Shown here piece after piece: positions 1 through 6,205 of a DNA stretch of 8,651 bases. Location of the stretch: contig SXOW01000026.1 of NCBI GenBank assembly GCA_005778315.1, positions 1 through 8,651 on the forward strand. The letters run 5' to 3'. Numbering within the stretch: the stretch's first letter is position 1; the number at the start of each line of letters is the position of its first letter. The position numbers and the translations under genes are program-made. Below the pieces are notes generated by a model. The model searched no databases. It worked only from the letters and a program-made list of their open reading frames with translations, and was not told the origin of the DNA. Origin of the DNA: Acidobacteriota bacterium. Lineage in GTDB: Bacteria; Acidobacteriota; Vicinamibacteria; Vicinamibacterales; UBA8438.

Positions 1-1027
1 CGACATTGGTGTTGATGTTGTGCAACGTGGAGTCGGCCTTTACTGACCCGCTGGCGACCCGAAACATCGTGGCCCGTCCGGCGAACGGGTCCGCAATCGT
101 TTTCCAGACCACCGCGGTCGGGGCGTGGCCCCCAGGGTCATACGAGGCAGGGGCGCCCGACTCATTCACCACTGCGAGGGCGCGCGCTTCGGGCGACGGA
201 ACGTAGGTGACGATGGCATCAAGCAGCGGCTGAATACCCAAATTCGCGGTAGCGGACGTACACACCAGTGGGAACACACGGCGCCCAGCCGTCGCGGTCT
301 GGAGCCCTCCGAGCAACTCTTCTTGCGTCAACGTGCTCGCTTCAAAGAACTGCTCCATCAGGCGGTCGTCGGCTTCGGCCACCAGTTCAATCAAGGCCTC
401 GCGAGCGGCAGACGCCTCAGCCACCAGTTCCTCCGGTACCTCGCCGACGTTCACGGTCCGGCCATCGCCGTCAAAGGTGAGGGCCTTCATCGCAACCAGG
501 TCCACCACCCCACGGAAACTCTTCTCATCACCGATCGGCAGCTGAATCGGGACCAGGGTTCGCCCGAACGCGTTCTGGAGCGATGCCAGCGAGCGTGGAA
601 GGCTGCTGCGCTCACGGTCCAGCCGATTCAGCACCACGACGCACGGCAACTCAAGCGCGGCGGCCTCGGCCCAGACCTTTTCCGTGATGACTTCGGTTCC
701 ATGCACCGCGTCCACCACCACGACGGCCGCGTCGGCGACCCGAAGGGCGGAGCAGGCGTCGCTGAAAAAATTCGCCATTCCAGGGGTGTCGATCAGGTTG
801 ATCTTCGTCTTCTGCCATTCGACGTAGGCGGTGCTCGCAGACAGCGTATGCTTGCGCGCGATTTCCTCCTCGTCGAAGTCGGTCACCGTCGTGCCGTCGT
901 CGACGCGCCCCAACCGGTTCACGGCGCCAGCGTCGAACAACATCGCAGACGCGAGCTGCGTCTTTCCGGATCCGCTATGACCGACCAACGCGACGTTGCG
1001 AATGTGGGGTGCGTCGTAGACCTTCAT
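1..1027 (-). CDS. Elongation factor G-like GTPase (EF-G2 group), C-terminus cut off by window edge
   Basis: This is the N-terminal 342 codons of a translational-GTPase family protein and runs off the left edge. The G domain is complete. G1 is GHSGSGKT (residues 16-23), the switch I threonine lies near residue 61 (ARKHTLSAS), G3 is DTPG (80-83), G4 is NRLD (134-137, where classical EF-G has NKxD), and a G5-like TSA precedes the LGIQPLLDAIVTYVPSP helix. Domain II begins near residue 320 (GRVSMFRVASGSVKADS). The opening MKVYD...IRNVALVGHSGSGKT and the NRLGRVDDGTT stretch resemble the EF-G paralogues called EF-G2 rather than housekeeping EF-G. Such proteins bind GTP and the ribosome; their cellular role is poorly defined. 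The ATG at 1025-1027 is the only reasonable start, with GGAGG at 1039-1043 (11-nt spacing, slightly long). The gene follows permease B on the same strand after 101 nt. The family call is firm; the subgroup is probable. Confidence 0.93.
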   Translation of the reverse strand, partial: MKVYDAPHIRNVALVGHSGSGKTQLASAMLFDAGAVNRLGRVDDGTTVTDFDEEEIARKHTLSASTAYVEWQKTKINLIDTPGMANFFSDACSALRVADAAVVVVDAVHGTEVITEKVWAEAAALELPCVVVLNRLDRERSSLPRSLASLQNAFGRTLVPIQLPIGDEKSFRGVVDLVAMKALTFDGDGRTVNVGEVPEELVAEASAAREALIELVAEADDRLMEQFFEASTLTQEELLGGLQTATAGRRVFPLVCTSATANLGIQPLLDAIVTYVPSPEARALAVVNESGAPASYDPGGHAPTAVVWKTIADPFAGRATMFRVASGSVKADSTLHNINTNV

Positions 1028-1051
1028 GATGCGGCTGTCCTCCGGGAGCGC

Positions 1052-1081
1052 GGTCTTGGGTGGTGGCGAGCCTCCAAGACC
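1052..1081 (-). other. Hairpin in the gap between permease B and the EF-G-like gene
   Basis: GGTCTTGG (1052-1059) and CCAAGACC (1074-1081) are perfect 8-bp inverted arms around a 14-nt loop. On the minus strand the hairpin lies after the permease stop (1129-1131) and just before the Shine-Dalgarno GGAGG at 1039-1043. No T-run follows it (the next bases are GCGCTCC), so it is not a textbook intrinsic terminator. It may partly end the export-operon transcript, protect its 3' end from decay, or affect initiation of the downstream GTPase gene. Which of these applies cannot be decided from the sequence. Confidence 0.45.
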
Positions 1082-1128
1082 ACCATCCTATGCGACTCCA
1101 CCGTGACGCTCAAGGGGCCGTCGTCGGT

Positions 1129-2421
1129 CTATTCGTAGCGCAGGGCTTCGATGGGATCGAGATTGGAGGCCTTGATGGCAGGGAAGAGTCCGAACGCGAT
1201 ACCGACTCCGGCCGAAAAGCCGAGGCCGAGAGCAAAGGACCACCAAGGAAGGGAAATCGGGAACCCGGTTGCGAAATGTACGACCACCCCGAGCCCACTG
1301 CCCAGCACGATCCCGATCACCCCACCGACCGCGGTGAGAAACCCCGCTTCCAGGAGAAACTGCCAGAGGATTTCCTTGCGCTTTGCGCCGATCGCGCGTC
1401 TGGTGCCGATCTCCCGTGTGCGTTCGGTCACGGAAATGGTCATGATGGCCATGACCCCGATCCCGCCCACGAGCAGGGCGATCGACGACACGACGACCAG
1501 GGACAGAAAGGTGGCCCCGCTGATCTGATCCCACAATCCAAGAATGGCATCTTGCGTCAGCAGATCGAAGTCGTTTGCCTCGTCGAGACGCAGCCGGTGT
1601 CGAATACGCATCACGCGCTCGATATCAGCGATAGCGACGTCCCGATTGACGCCCTCATGCGGGACGGCCGCGATCATGACCGCACGCATTTCCCCACCGA
1701 ACATGCGCCTGGCTCGGATGCCGAACTGTTTCTGATACGCGGTATGGGGCATCACGACGAAATCGTCCTGCCCCATGTTGAACCCGCCTGGACTCGGGGT
1801 TTCGCCGAGCACGCCGATGACAGTGTAGCGCGCGTTGCCCACGCGGACCCGTTTGCCTAGTGGATCGATATTCGGAAACAACGCTTGAGCCGGGGTGTGA
1901 CCCAGCACCACCACCGCCGCGCGGCGGCGCGTTTCGCTCGCGGTGAAGAACCGGCCATCAACCACCTCGTTGTTGAAGACCTCCGCGTAGTTGGCGGTTG
2001 AGCCGAAGACATTGAGTTGTTTCGTCTGCTCCGCTCCGTAGTACACCCGTTCACGTGTGGGGTTGCCGCCTTGTCCCAGCACGATGTTGACGGAGGCCAG
2101 CGACTCCGTCTGCTCCTCCAATGCTTCCGCATCGTCCGGGGTCAGGTTGGGACGACGAATCAGCTCGGTCAGCTCTCGACCGGAACCCATGCTGACGGCA
2201 CTGAACTTCGTCAGGAAAATCGTATCGGACCCCAGCGCGCTGATACTTTCCCGAAGGGACTCGTCCAGTCCGCGGATCAGCGAGGTGATGCCGACAATCG
2301 ACGTGATGCCGATGACCACCCCGAGGATGGTCAGCCCCGAGCGGACCTTCTGCTCGACCAGCGTCGCCACCGCCATCGAGACGATCTCTTTGAACAGGCC
2401 GCCGCGTAGGGGTTCGGCCAT
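1129..2421 (-). CDS. ABC transporter permease B, MacB/FtsX family (no fused ATPase)
   Basis: A 430-residue inner-membrane permease of the MacB/LolC/FtsX type. One membrane helix lies near residues 27-48. A large periplasmic domain (MacB_PCD type) follows to about residue 300, then three helices (about 305-327, 355-380 and 393-415). The conserved cytoplasmic segment after helix 2, SVTERTREIGTRRAIGAKR, is the canonical coupling region that docks on the cognate ATPase, and the protein ends in the usual DPIEALRYE. There is no Walker A or ABC signature, so this is the permease only. Start: ATG at 2419-2421 with GGAG seven nt upstream, 3 nt after the stop of permease A. A TTG one codon earlier (2422-2424) is possible but too close to the GGAG. 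It probably pairs with permease A (or each homodimerises) to drive efflux or lipid/peptide transport with the adaptor. The substrate is unknown. Confidence 0.93.
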   Translation of the reverse strand: MAEPLRGGLFKEIVSMAVATLVEQKVRSGLTILGVVIGITSIVGITSLIRGLDESLRESISALGSDTIFLTKFSAVSMGSGRELTELIRRPNLTPDDAEALEEQTESLASVNIVLGQGGNPTRERVYYGAEQTKQLNVFGSTANYAEVFNNEVVDGRFFTASETRRRAAVVVLGHTPAQALFPNIDPLGKRVRVGNARYTVIGVLGETPSPGGFNMGQDDFVVMPHTAYQKQFGIRARRMFGGEMRAVMIAAVPHEGVNRDVAIADIERVMRIRHRLRLDEANDFDLLTQDAILGLWDQISGATFLSLVVVSSIALLVGGIGVMAIMTISVTERTREIGTRRAIGAKRKEILWQFLLEAGFLTAVGGVIGIVLGSGLGVVVHFATGFPISLPWWSFALGLGFSAGVGIAFGLFPAIKASNLDPIEALRYE

Positions 2422-2424
2422 CAA

Positions 2425-3648
2425 CTAGCTCCGGCCCAGGGCCGCGATGGGGTCGAGGGCCGCCGCCCGCGATGCGGGGTAGAGGCCGAAGAACACGCCC
2501 ACCACTGCGGTCATCGAAATACCAAGCACCACCGACCAGGGGTGCACCGCGGCGGGCACCGGGCTGAGTGAGCTGAGGGCGAGCGCGATGCCGAATCCGA
2601 ACGCCGTCCCGATGACCCCGCCAAGGACGGACAGCATCACGGATTCGGCCAGAATCTGCCACAGGAGATCCCGTCGCCGCGCCCCGAGCGCCTTCCGCAG
2701 TCCAATCTCACGCGTGCGTTCAGACACCACCATCAGCATGATGTTCATGATGACGATTCCCCCGACCAGGAGCGAGAGCCCGACAATGCCGATGAGGACC
2801 GCGAAGATGCCGGTCGTGGCCTGTTCGTACAGCCCGATCACCGTGTCGGAGGTGAAGAGCCCGAAGTTGTTGTCCTCGCTGGTCCGAAGCCGGCGTTCGA
2901 TACGGAGGGCGACCGTCGCATCATCCATCGCGCGGTCAAGCTGCTCCGGAGCCGTTGGCCGTCCCCTCAAGGTCATGGACGGGCGTGAGCCGAACAGCTT
3001 TGTGAAGCGTCCCATGGGGATGATGGCGTACTCATCTCGACTCTGTCCGAACGTGGAGGGCGTTGGTTCGCTCACGCCGACCACGCGAAAGTTGACACCC
3101 TGGATCTTGATCACCCGGTCGAGCGGGTCGAGGGTGCCAAACAGGCGGTCTGCCGTCTCGTACCCGAGGATGGCGACGCCCCGATTACGCTCGACCTCCG
3201 TCGGACTCATCAGCCGACCACGCTCGGCCGTGAAGGTTGGAAATTCGATGTAGTCCCGGGTGACACCCCGGATGCCGACGTTTTCCAGGACCTGGTTGCG
3301 ATACCGCACTTCACCGTTGCGGCCAGCCTCGGCCATGACCGCACCCAGGTTGGGTCCGTAGCGCTCTATGGCCGCGGCATCGTCGAGCGAAATCCGTGGG
3401 TTGCTGCGAGCGGCCTCGACGTCATCCTCCGACATCAACAATCCGGTCCGGTCCACCAGGAACGAATCGGACCCGAATTCCGAGACGATGGCGCCCGATA
3501 CCTCGTCGTTGACGCCTTGAATCAGCGACACGACCGCAATGATCGACCCGACCGAGACGATGTTGCCGAGGATCGTCAGCGCCGACCGCAGCTTGTTGCC
3601 CCAGATGGCGTGCAGCGCTATCTGCGTCAGGTCAACGGCTCTCCGCAT
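2425..3648 (-). CDS. ABC transporter permease A, MacB/FtsX family (no fused ATPase)
   Basis: A 407-residue paralogue of the next gene with the same layout. Helix 1 lies at about 22-45, the periplasmic domain runs to about residue 288, and helices lie near 290-313, 343-366 and 372-392. The coupling motif SERTREIGLRKALGARRRDLL is intact, and the C-terminus ends DPIAALGRS. The family is that of MacB and LolC/E permeases, which use ATP hydrolysed by a partner subunit to move substrates out of the inner membrane or periplasm. The ATG at 3646-3648 lies inside the end of the adaptor gene (17-nt overlap), and its own stop lies 3 nt before the start of permease B. All three are therefore very likely translated from one message. 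Helix 1 reads LTILGNIVSVGSII where permease B has LTILGVVIGITSIV, so the two are clearly diverged copies. No nucleotide-binding domain is present. Confidence 0.93.
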   Translation of the reverse strand: MRRAVDLTQIALHAIWGNKLRSALTILGNIVSVGSIIAVVSLIQGVNDEVSGAIVSEFGSDSFLVDRTGLLMSEDDVEAARSNPRISLDDAAAIERYGPNLGAVMAEAGRNGEVRYRNQVLENVGIRGVTRDYIEFPTFTAERGRLMSPTEVERNRGVAILGYETADRLFGTLDPLDRVIKIQGVNFRVVGVSEPTPSTFGQSRDEYAIIPMGRFTKLFGSRPSMTLRGRPTAPEQLDRAMDDATVALRIERRLRTSEDNNFGLFTSDTVIGLYEQATTGIFAVLIGIVGLSLLVGGIVIMNIMLMVVSERTREIGLRKALGARRRDLLWQILAESVMLSVLGGVIGTAFGFGIALALSSLSPVPAAVHPWSVVLGISMTAVVGVFFGLYPASRAAALDPIAALGRS

Positions 3649-5020
3649 CCCCGCGCGCCCTTCTGAAGCCGCCGAACAGGCCTCCTCCGGTCGGTCCCTC
3701 CTCGGCGTCTACCACTCTCACCTCGTCGCCGTGCTGGAGGTTCCGGACCTCGCTGAACGGGCCGACGATGATGAGGTCGCCTTCAGTGACCCCCGACAGT
3801 GCCTCGAAATAGCGTTCCCCCGCGATCCCGGTCTTGACCGGGAGGACGACCGCCTTGCCCTGCCGTGCGACGAAGACCCCCTCGATCTCTTCGGCGTCCT
3901 CTCGATCGGCGGTTCCCGTCGATGCAGAGACCGCTGGCGTCACGCCGCCTCTCGGCGAGTCCTCCTCTTCCGGGACGACGTTCCCGTTGGCGTCGAGCAC
4001 CAGCGAGCGGACGGTTGCGGCCTGAATCGGAATCGCCACGGCGTTCTCCCGAATCGCCGTGGTGATATCGGCCGTACAAGTAAAGCCGGGCCGGACGCTG
4101 GGAATCTCGTCGTCCAGGGTCACCACCACCTTGAAGTTGGTGGCCTGCGTACCGGCACCCTGGGCCGCCTGGATGGGACTGTTCCCGATCTCGGTCACGA
4201 TGCCGCTGAACACCTGATCCGGCAGCGCATCGATGGTGACGGCCGCGGTCTGACCGAGTTGGATGCTTGGGATATCGGTCTCGTCGACCTCCACTTCGGC
4301 TTCGATCACGGAGAGGTCAGCAATGGTCGCCAGCACGGTGCCGGCATTGTTCATGGTGCCGATCACCACCGTTTCGCCCTCTTCGATATTGCGGCGGGTG
4401 ACCACGCCCGCGAACGGCGACGTGATCGTCACCTTCGTCAGGTCGTAGCGAGCGCTGTCGAGGTTCGCTTCCTCCTGGCTGATTCGTTCCCGCTGTGTCT
4501 GGACGTCGACCTCACGTGCGCGCAGCTCCGTTTCGCGAAGCGTGACGTCGGTCAGCGCTTGCTCGTAGGCCTCGCGGGAGACCAGCCTCAGCTCCCACAG
4601 ATTCTCCTGACGTACGAGATTGTCGCGCGCCAGCTGCAGGCTGACTGTGGCTGTTTCTACCGCGACTTCTAGCTGCCGCTGGGACGACCGAGAGGCCCGC
4701 AAGGACGCTTCGCCGCGGTCAACGGCGGAGCGAAGGGTTTCCGGGTCGATTTCCAGCAAGAATTGACCGCGGTCGACGCGGTCGCCCTCGTTGAACGCCA
4801 ATCGGGTGACACGACCCATGGTGTCGGCGCTGATATCGACCGTCAGCTGCGGCACGATGGTGCCCGACGCGGACACGATCGCCTCCAAGCTGCGGCGCTC
4901 GATCGCCTCGACTTCAATTTCTGGGCCGGTGGCACGTTCAAACGTCAAGTTGACGTAGACGAGCGCGCCACCGATAGCAAGTATCACGAACGCCAAGAGT
5001 GCCTTACGAAGAGCGGTCAA
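3632..5020 (-). CDS. Periplasmic adaptor (membrane fusion) protein, MacA/HlyD-like
   Basis: A 462-residue adaptor linking an inner-membrane pump to an outer-membrane channel. Residues 7-24 are a membrane anchor or signal. The first lipoyl-like half is about 66-92 (GRVTRLAFNEGDRVDRGQF), and a long coiled-coil hairpin spans about 95-195. The second lipoyl half is about 197-218 (VTITSPFAGVVTRRNIEEG), followed by a beta-barrel domain (about 235-325) and a membrane-proximal domain. An acidic, low-complexity insert (about 343-380) interrupts the last domain, and the tail is Gly/Arg rich. I chose the TTG at 5018-5020. It has GGAGG (5029-5033) eight nt upstream and places the membrane segment directly at the N-terminus. 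The longer reading from ATG 5066-5068 adds 16 residues (MRLAGGSHCPGSEVDS) that look unlike a signal. Its neighbours, two MacB-type permeases directly downstream, confirm an export role. Confidence 0.93.
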   Translation of the reverse strand: MTALRKALLAFVILAIGGALVYVNLTFERATGPEIEVEAIERRSLEAIVSASGTIVPQLTVDISADTMGRVTRLAFNEGDRVDRGQFLLEIDPETLRSAVDRGEASLRASRSSQRQLEVAVETATVSLQLARDNLVRQENLWELRLVSREAYEQALTDVTLRETELRAREVDVQTQRERISQEEANLDSARYDLTKVTITSPFAGVVTRRNIEEGETVVIGTMNNAGTVLATIADLSVIEAEVEVDETDIPSIQLGQTAAVTIDALPDQVFSGIVTEIGNSPIQAAQGAGTQATNFKVVVTLDDEIPSVRPGFTCTADITTAIRENAVAIPIQAATVRSLVLDANGNVVPEEEDSPRGGVTPAVSASTGTADREDAEEIEGVFVARQGKAVVLPVKTGIAGERYFEALSGVTEGDLIIVGPFSEVRNLQHGDEVRVVDAEEGPTGGGLFGGFRRARGDAESR

Positions 5021-5024
5021 CGAG

Positions 5025-5783
5025 TCAACCTCCGATCCGGGACAGTGCGAACCCCCCGCCAACCGCAATCACGGCGTACAGGAGATAGAAAACGGTGGCA
5101 ACCAGGCCGGCGGGCCGCTTGTACAACACGGCGACGCCGACCGCGAGCACGGAGAGTTGCCAGATGACAAACAGGTCAATCAGTCCCAACGCTCGAGCCG
5201 CGAAGGTGCCGTCCTCGATTATCGGAAAGAACGCGGCTAGTGTGGTCGGGTTGCTCATCGCTCCCCGTGCGTAGTTCAAGGGAATGACGAACAGTTGCTG
5301 CACGATATTGATCGCCCCCACATGCGCCACGACCGCGAACGCCTGACGAAAACTGGCGCCACCGCCGAACCCGACGTAGCCCACGACCCACACGACGCTG
5401 GCGACGACCAGTGCGAATAGCGGCATGCTGACGAGGACGCCGCCCGCCGTGAAGTACACGGCGCTGGCGAGTCGGCGCCTCAATTGTTCATACATCTCGT
5501 CGGAGACCGTAACGCCGAACGCCTCCATGGCGCTGACCTGTTGCTCGAGCAGCATCTGTTGGCCGAGTTCCGTGCTCACAAGCCACGTAGTTGCGGCCAC
5601 AACGACCACGGCGACGGTCAACAACGCGCCAAGCCACCGTGGCCGCCTCGCTATTCCTTCAAACGTCTTCCGCGGCGTGAAAATGACCCCGACGAGGCGT
5701 CCCACCAGGCCGACGTCACGCGCCGCCGCGCGGCCCGTGACGTCGGGGCGCGGCTCCGTTGGTGCGCCTGGGGTTGCGGTCAT
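5025..5783 (-). CDS. Yip1-family polytopic membrane protein
   Basis: A 252-residue protein with a proline-rich cytoplasmic N-terminus and five probable membrane helices (about 50-70, 111-138, 147-169, 199-221 and 226-246). The segment GRLVGVIFTPRKTFEGIARRPRW before helix 1 is typical of bacterial Yip1-domain proteins (a P-x-K/E-T-F...IA pattern), and the helix count fits. The biochemical role of bacterial Yip1 proteins is not known; membrane organisation or assembly is an inference. It is first in the operon and leads straight into the adaptor gene (4 nt), so it may help insert or regulate the export complex. I chose the ATG at 5781-5783. Its Shine-Dalgarno is weak (AGG close by). A TTG at 5835-5837 would add 18 residues without a better ribosome site. 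Its 3' end carries the adaptor gene's GGAGG. Confidence 0.82.
   Translation of the reverse strand: MTATPGAPTEPRPDVTGRAAARDVGLVGRLVGVIFTPRKTFEGIARRPRWLGALLTVAVVVVAATTWLVSTELGQQMLLEQQVSAMEAFGVTVSDEMYEQLRRRLASAVYFTAGGVLVSMPLFALVVASVVWVVGYVGFGGGASFRQAFAVVAHVGAINIVQQLFVIPLNYARGAMSNPTTLAAFFPIIEDGTFAARALGLIDLFVIWQLSVLAVGVAVLYKRPAGLVATVFYLLYAVIAVGGGFALSRIGG
5029..5033 (-). promoter_or_regulatory. Shine-Dalgarno GGAGG deciding a TTG start for the adaptor gene
   Basis: GGAGG lies in the last codons of the Yip1-family gene (its final bases read GGAGGTTGA, where TGA is the stop). Eight nt further is the TTG at 5018-5020 in the adaptor frame. The perfect motif and spacing favour this TTG over the upstream ATG at 5066-5068. 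They also suggest translational coupling: ribosomes finishing the upstream gene stop 4 nt before the next start. Confidence 0.7.
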
Positions 5784-5949
5784 AGCCTGGTTAGGGGTGC
5801 CAACGCGTGGTTTCCCGCGAGGGTTGCCGCGCAACAAGGGTACGCAGGAATTCTACCGCGTGGATGCCAGTTCCTCGAAGATACGCCGACCCCTGTGAGC
5901 GTAGACGAGCGGAAGCGGTCGAATGTTTCCTCCAGCCAACAAGGGCGCC

Positions 5950-5979
5950 TTGACAGGGTGCAAGCCGTTGACCTAGTGT
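5950..5979 (+). promoter_or_regulatory. Possible sigma-70-like promoter for the decarboxylase gene
   Basis: A perfect -35 hexamer TTGACA (5950-5955) is followed after 18 nt by TAGTGT (5974-5979), a poor match to TATAAT. A second TTGACC lies at 5968-5973 with no good -10 partner. If used, the transcript would carry a leader of roughly 220 nt before the GTG start, which is long and would include the hairpins described below. The weak -10 keeps confidence low. Confidence 0.3.
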
Positions 5980-6016
5980 CCGGTTGCAGATGTTGGCCGC
6001 GCGTGGACCGAGCGAA

Positions 6017-6045
6017 CCGGTGGAACTCAGGGTCGCTGCCACCGG
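6017..6045 (+). other. Inverted repeat (hairpin 1) in the decarboxylase leader
   Basis: CCGGTGG (6017-6023) pairs perfectly with CCACCGG (6039-6045) around a 15-nt loop. It lies about 160 nt before the GTG start and would be part of the mRNA leader if transcription begins near 5987. Confidence 0.4.
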
Positions 6046-6073
6046 GTCTCCATCGCGCGCCAATCCGGGACCT

Positions 6074-6110
6074 GGGATCCACCCGGACGCGCTGAGGGTG
6101 CGCGGATCCC
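6074..6110 (+). other. Hairpin 2 with repeated GGATCC arms in the decarboxylase leader
   Basis: GGGATCC plus ACCC (6074-6084) can pair with GGGT (6096-6099) and GGATCCC (6104-6110), leaving a 4-nt bulge (GCGC, 6100-6103) and an 11-nt loop. This makes an 11-bp interrupted stem. A further GGATCCC at 6148-6154 is an equally good partner for 6074-6080, so two mutually exclusive foldings are possible. The seven-mer GGGACCT also recurs at 6067-6073 and 6158-6164. A regulatory leader is an inference. Confidence 0.4.
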
Positions 6111-6173
6111 GTACCGGCCCACGCGACGTGTCCACTGCAGCACACTCGGATCCCGCAGGGACCTAGCTGGTAT

Positions 6174-6187
6174 CCACTGACCACTGA
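6174..6187 (+). repeat. Tandem 7-bp duplication CCACTGA before the decarboxylase ribosome site
   Basis: CCACTGA occurs twice head to tail (6174-6180 and 6181-6187), ending 8 nt before the GGAGG. A related TCCACTG lies near 6131. It may be a slippage duplication or a short binding site; nothing more can be said from the sequence. Confidence 0.5.
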
Positions 6188-6195
6188 CGTTCCCC

Positions 6196-6200
6196 GGAGG
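6196..6200 (+). promoter_or_regulatory. Shine-Dalgarno GGAGG fixing a GTG start
   Basis: A perfect GGAGG lies five nt before the GTG at 6206-6208. No in-frame ATG gives a full N-terminus for the decarboxylase, so this site decides the start codon. Confidence 0.75.
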
Positions 6201-6205
6201 GTGAC

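Larger units (their letters stand above)
5784..6205. other. Divergent intergenic region, no convincing gene
   Basis: 422 nt between the minus-strand export operon and the plus-strand decarboxylase gene. Open frames here are short or antisense continuations with no recognisable product. On the minus strand, TAGAAT at 5850-5855 is a possible -10 box for the Yip1 operon (about 60-nt leader), but no good -35 sits at 16-18 nt. On the plus strand a perfect TTGACA occurs at 5950-5955. From about 6010 onward the sequence contains several inverted repeats that would lie in the decarboxylase leader. I see no tRNA, no T-rich terminator and no known riboswitch consensus that I can name. Confidence 0.6.

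Noticed and set aside
125..1138. Long plus-strand open frame antisense to the EF-G-like gene
   Set aside because: It reads as Arg/His/Gln-rich sequence with no domain, and the minus strand has full GTPase motifs. It is a high-GC antisense artefact.
3539..4672. 377-codon plus-strand frame across the adaptor and permease A
   Set aside because: No family features, and it spans two well-supported minus-strand genes. The frame is open only because of the codon bias of the opposite strand.
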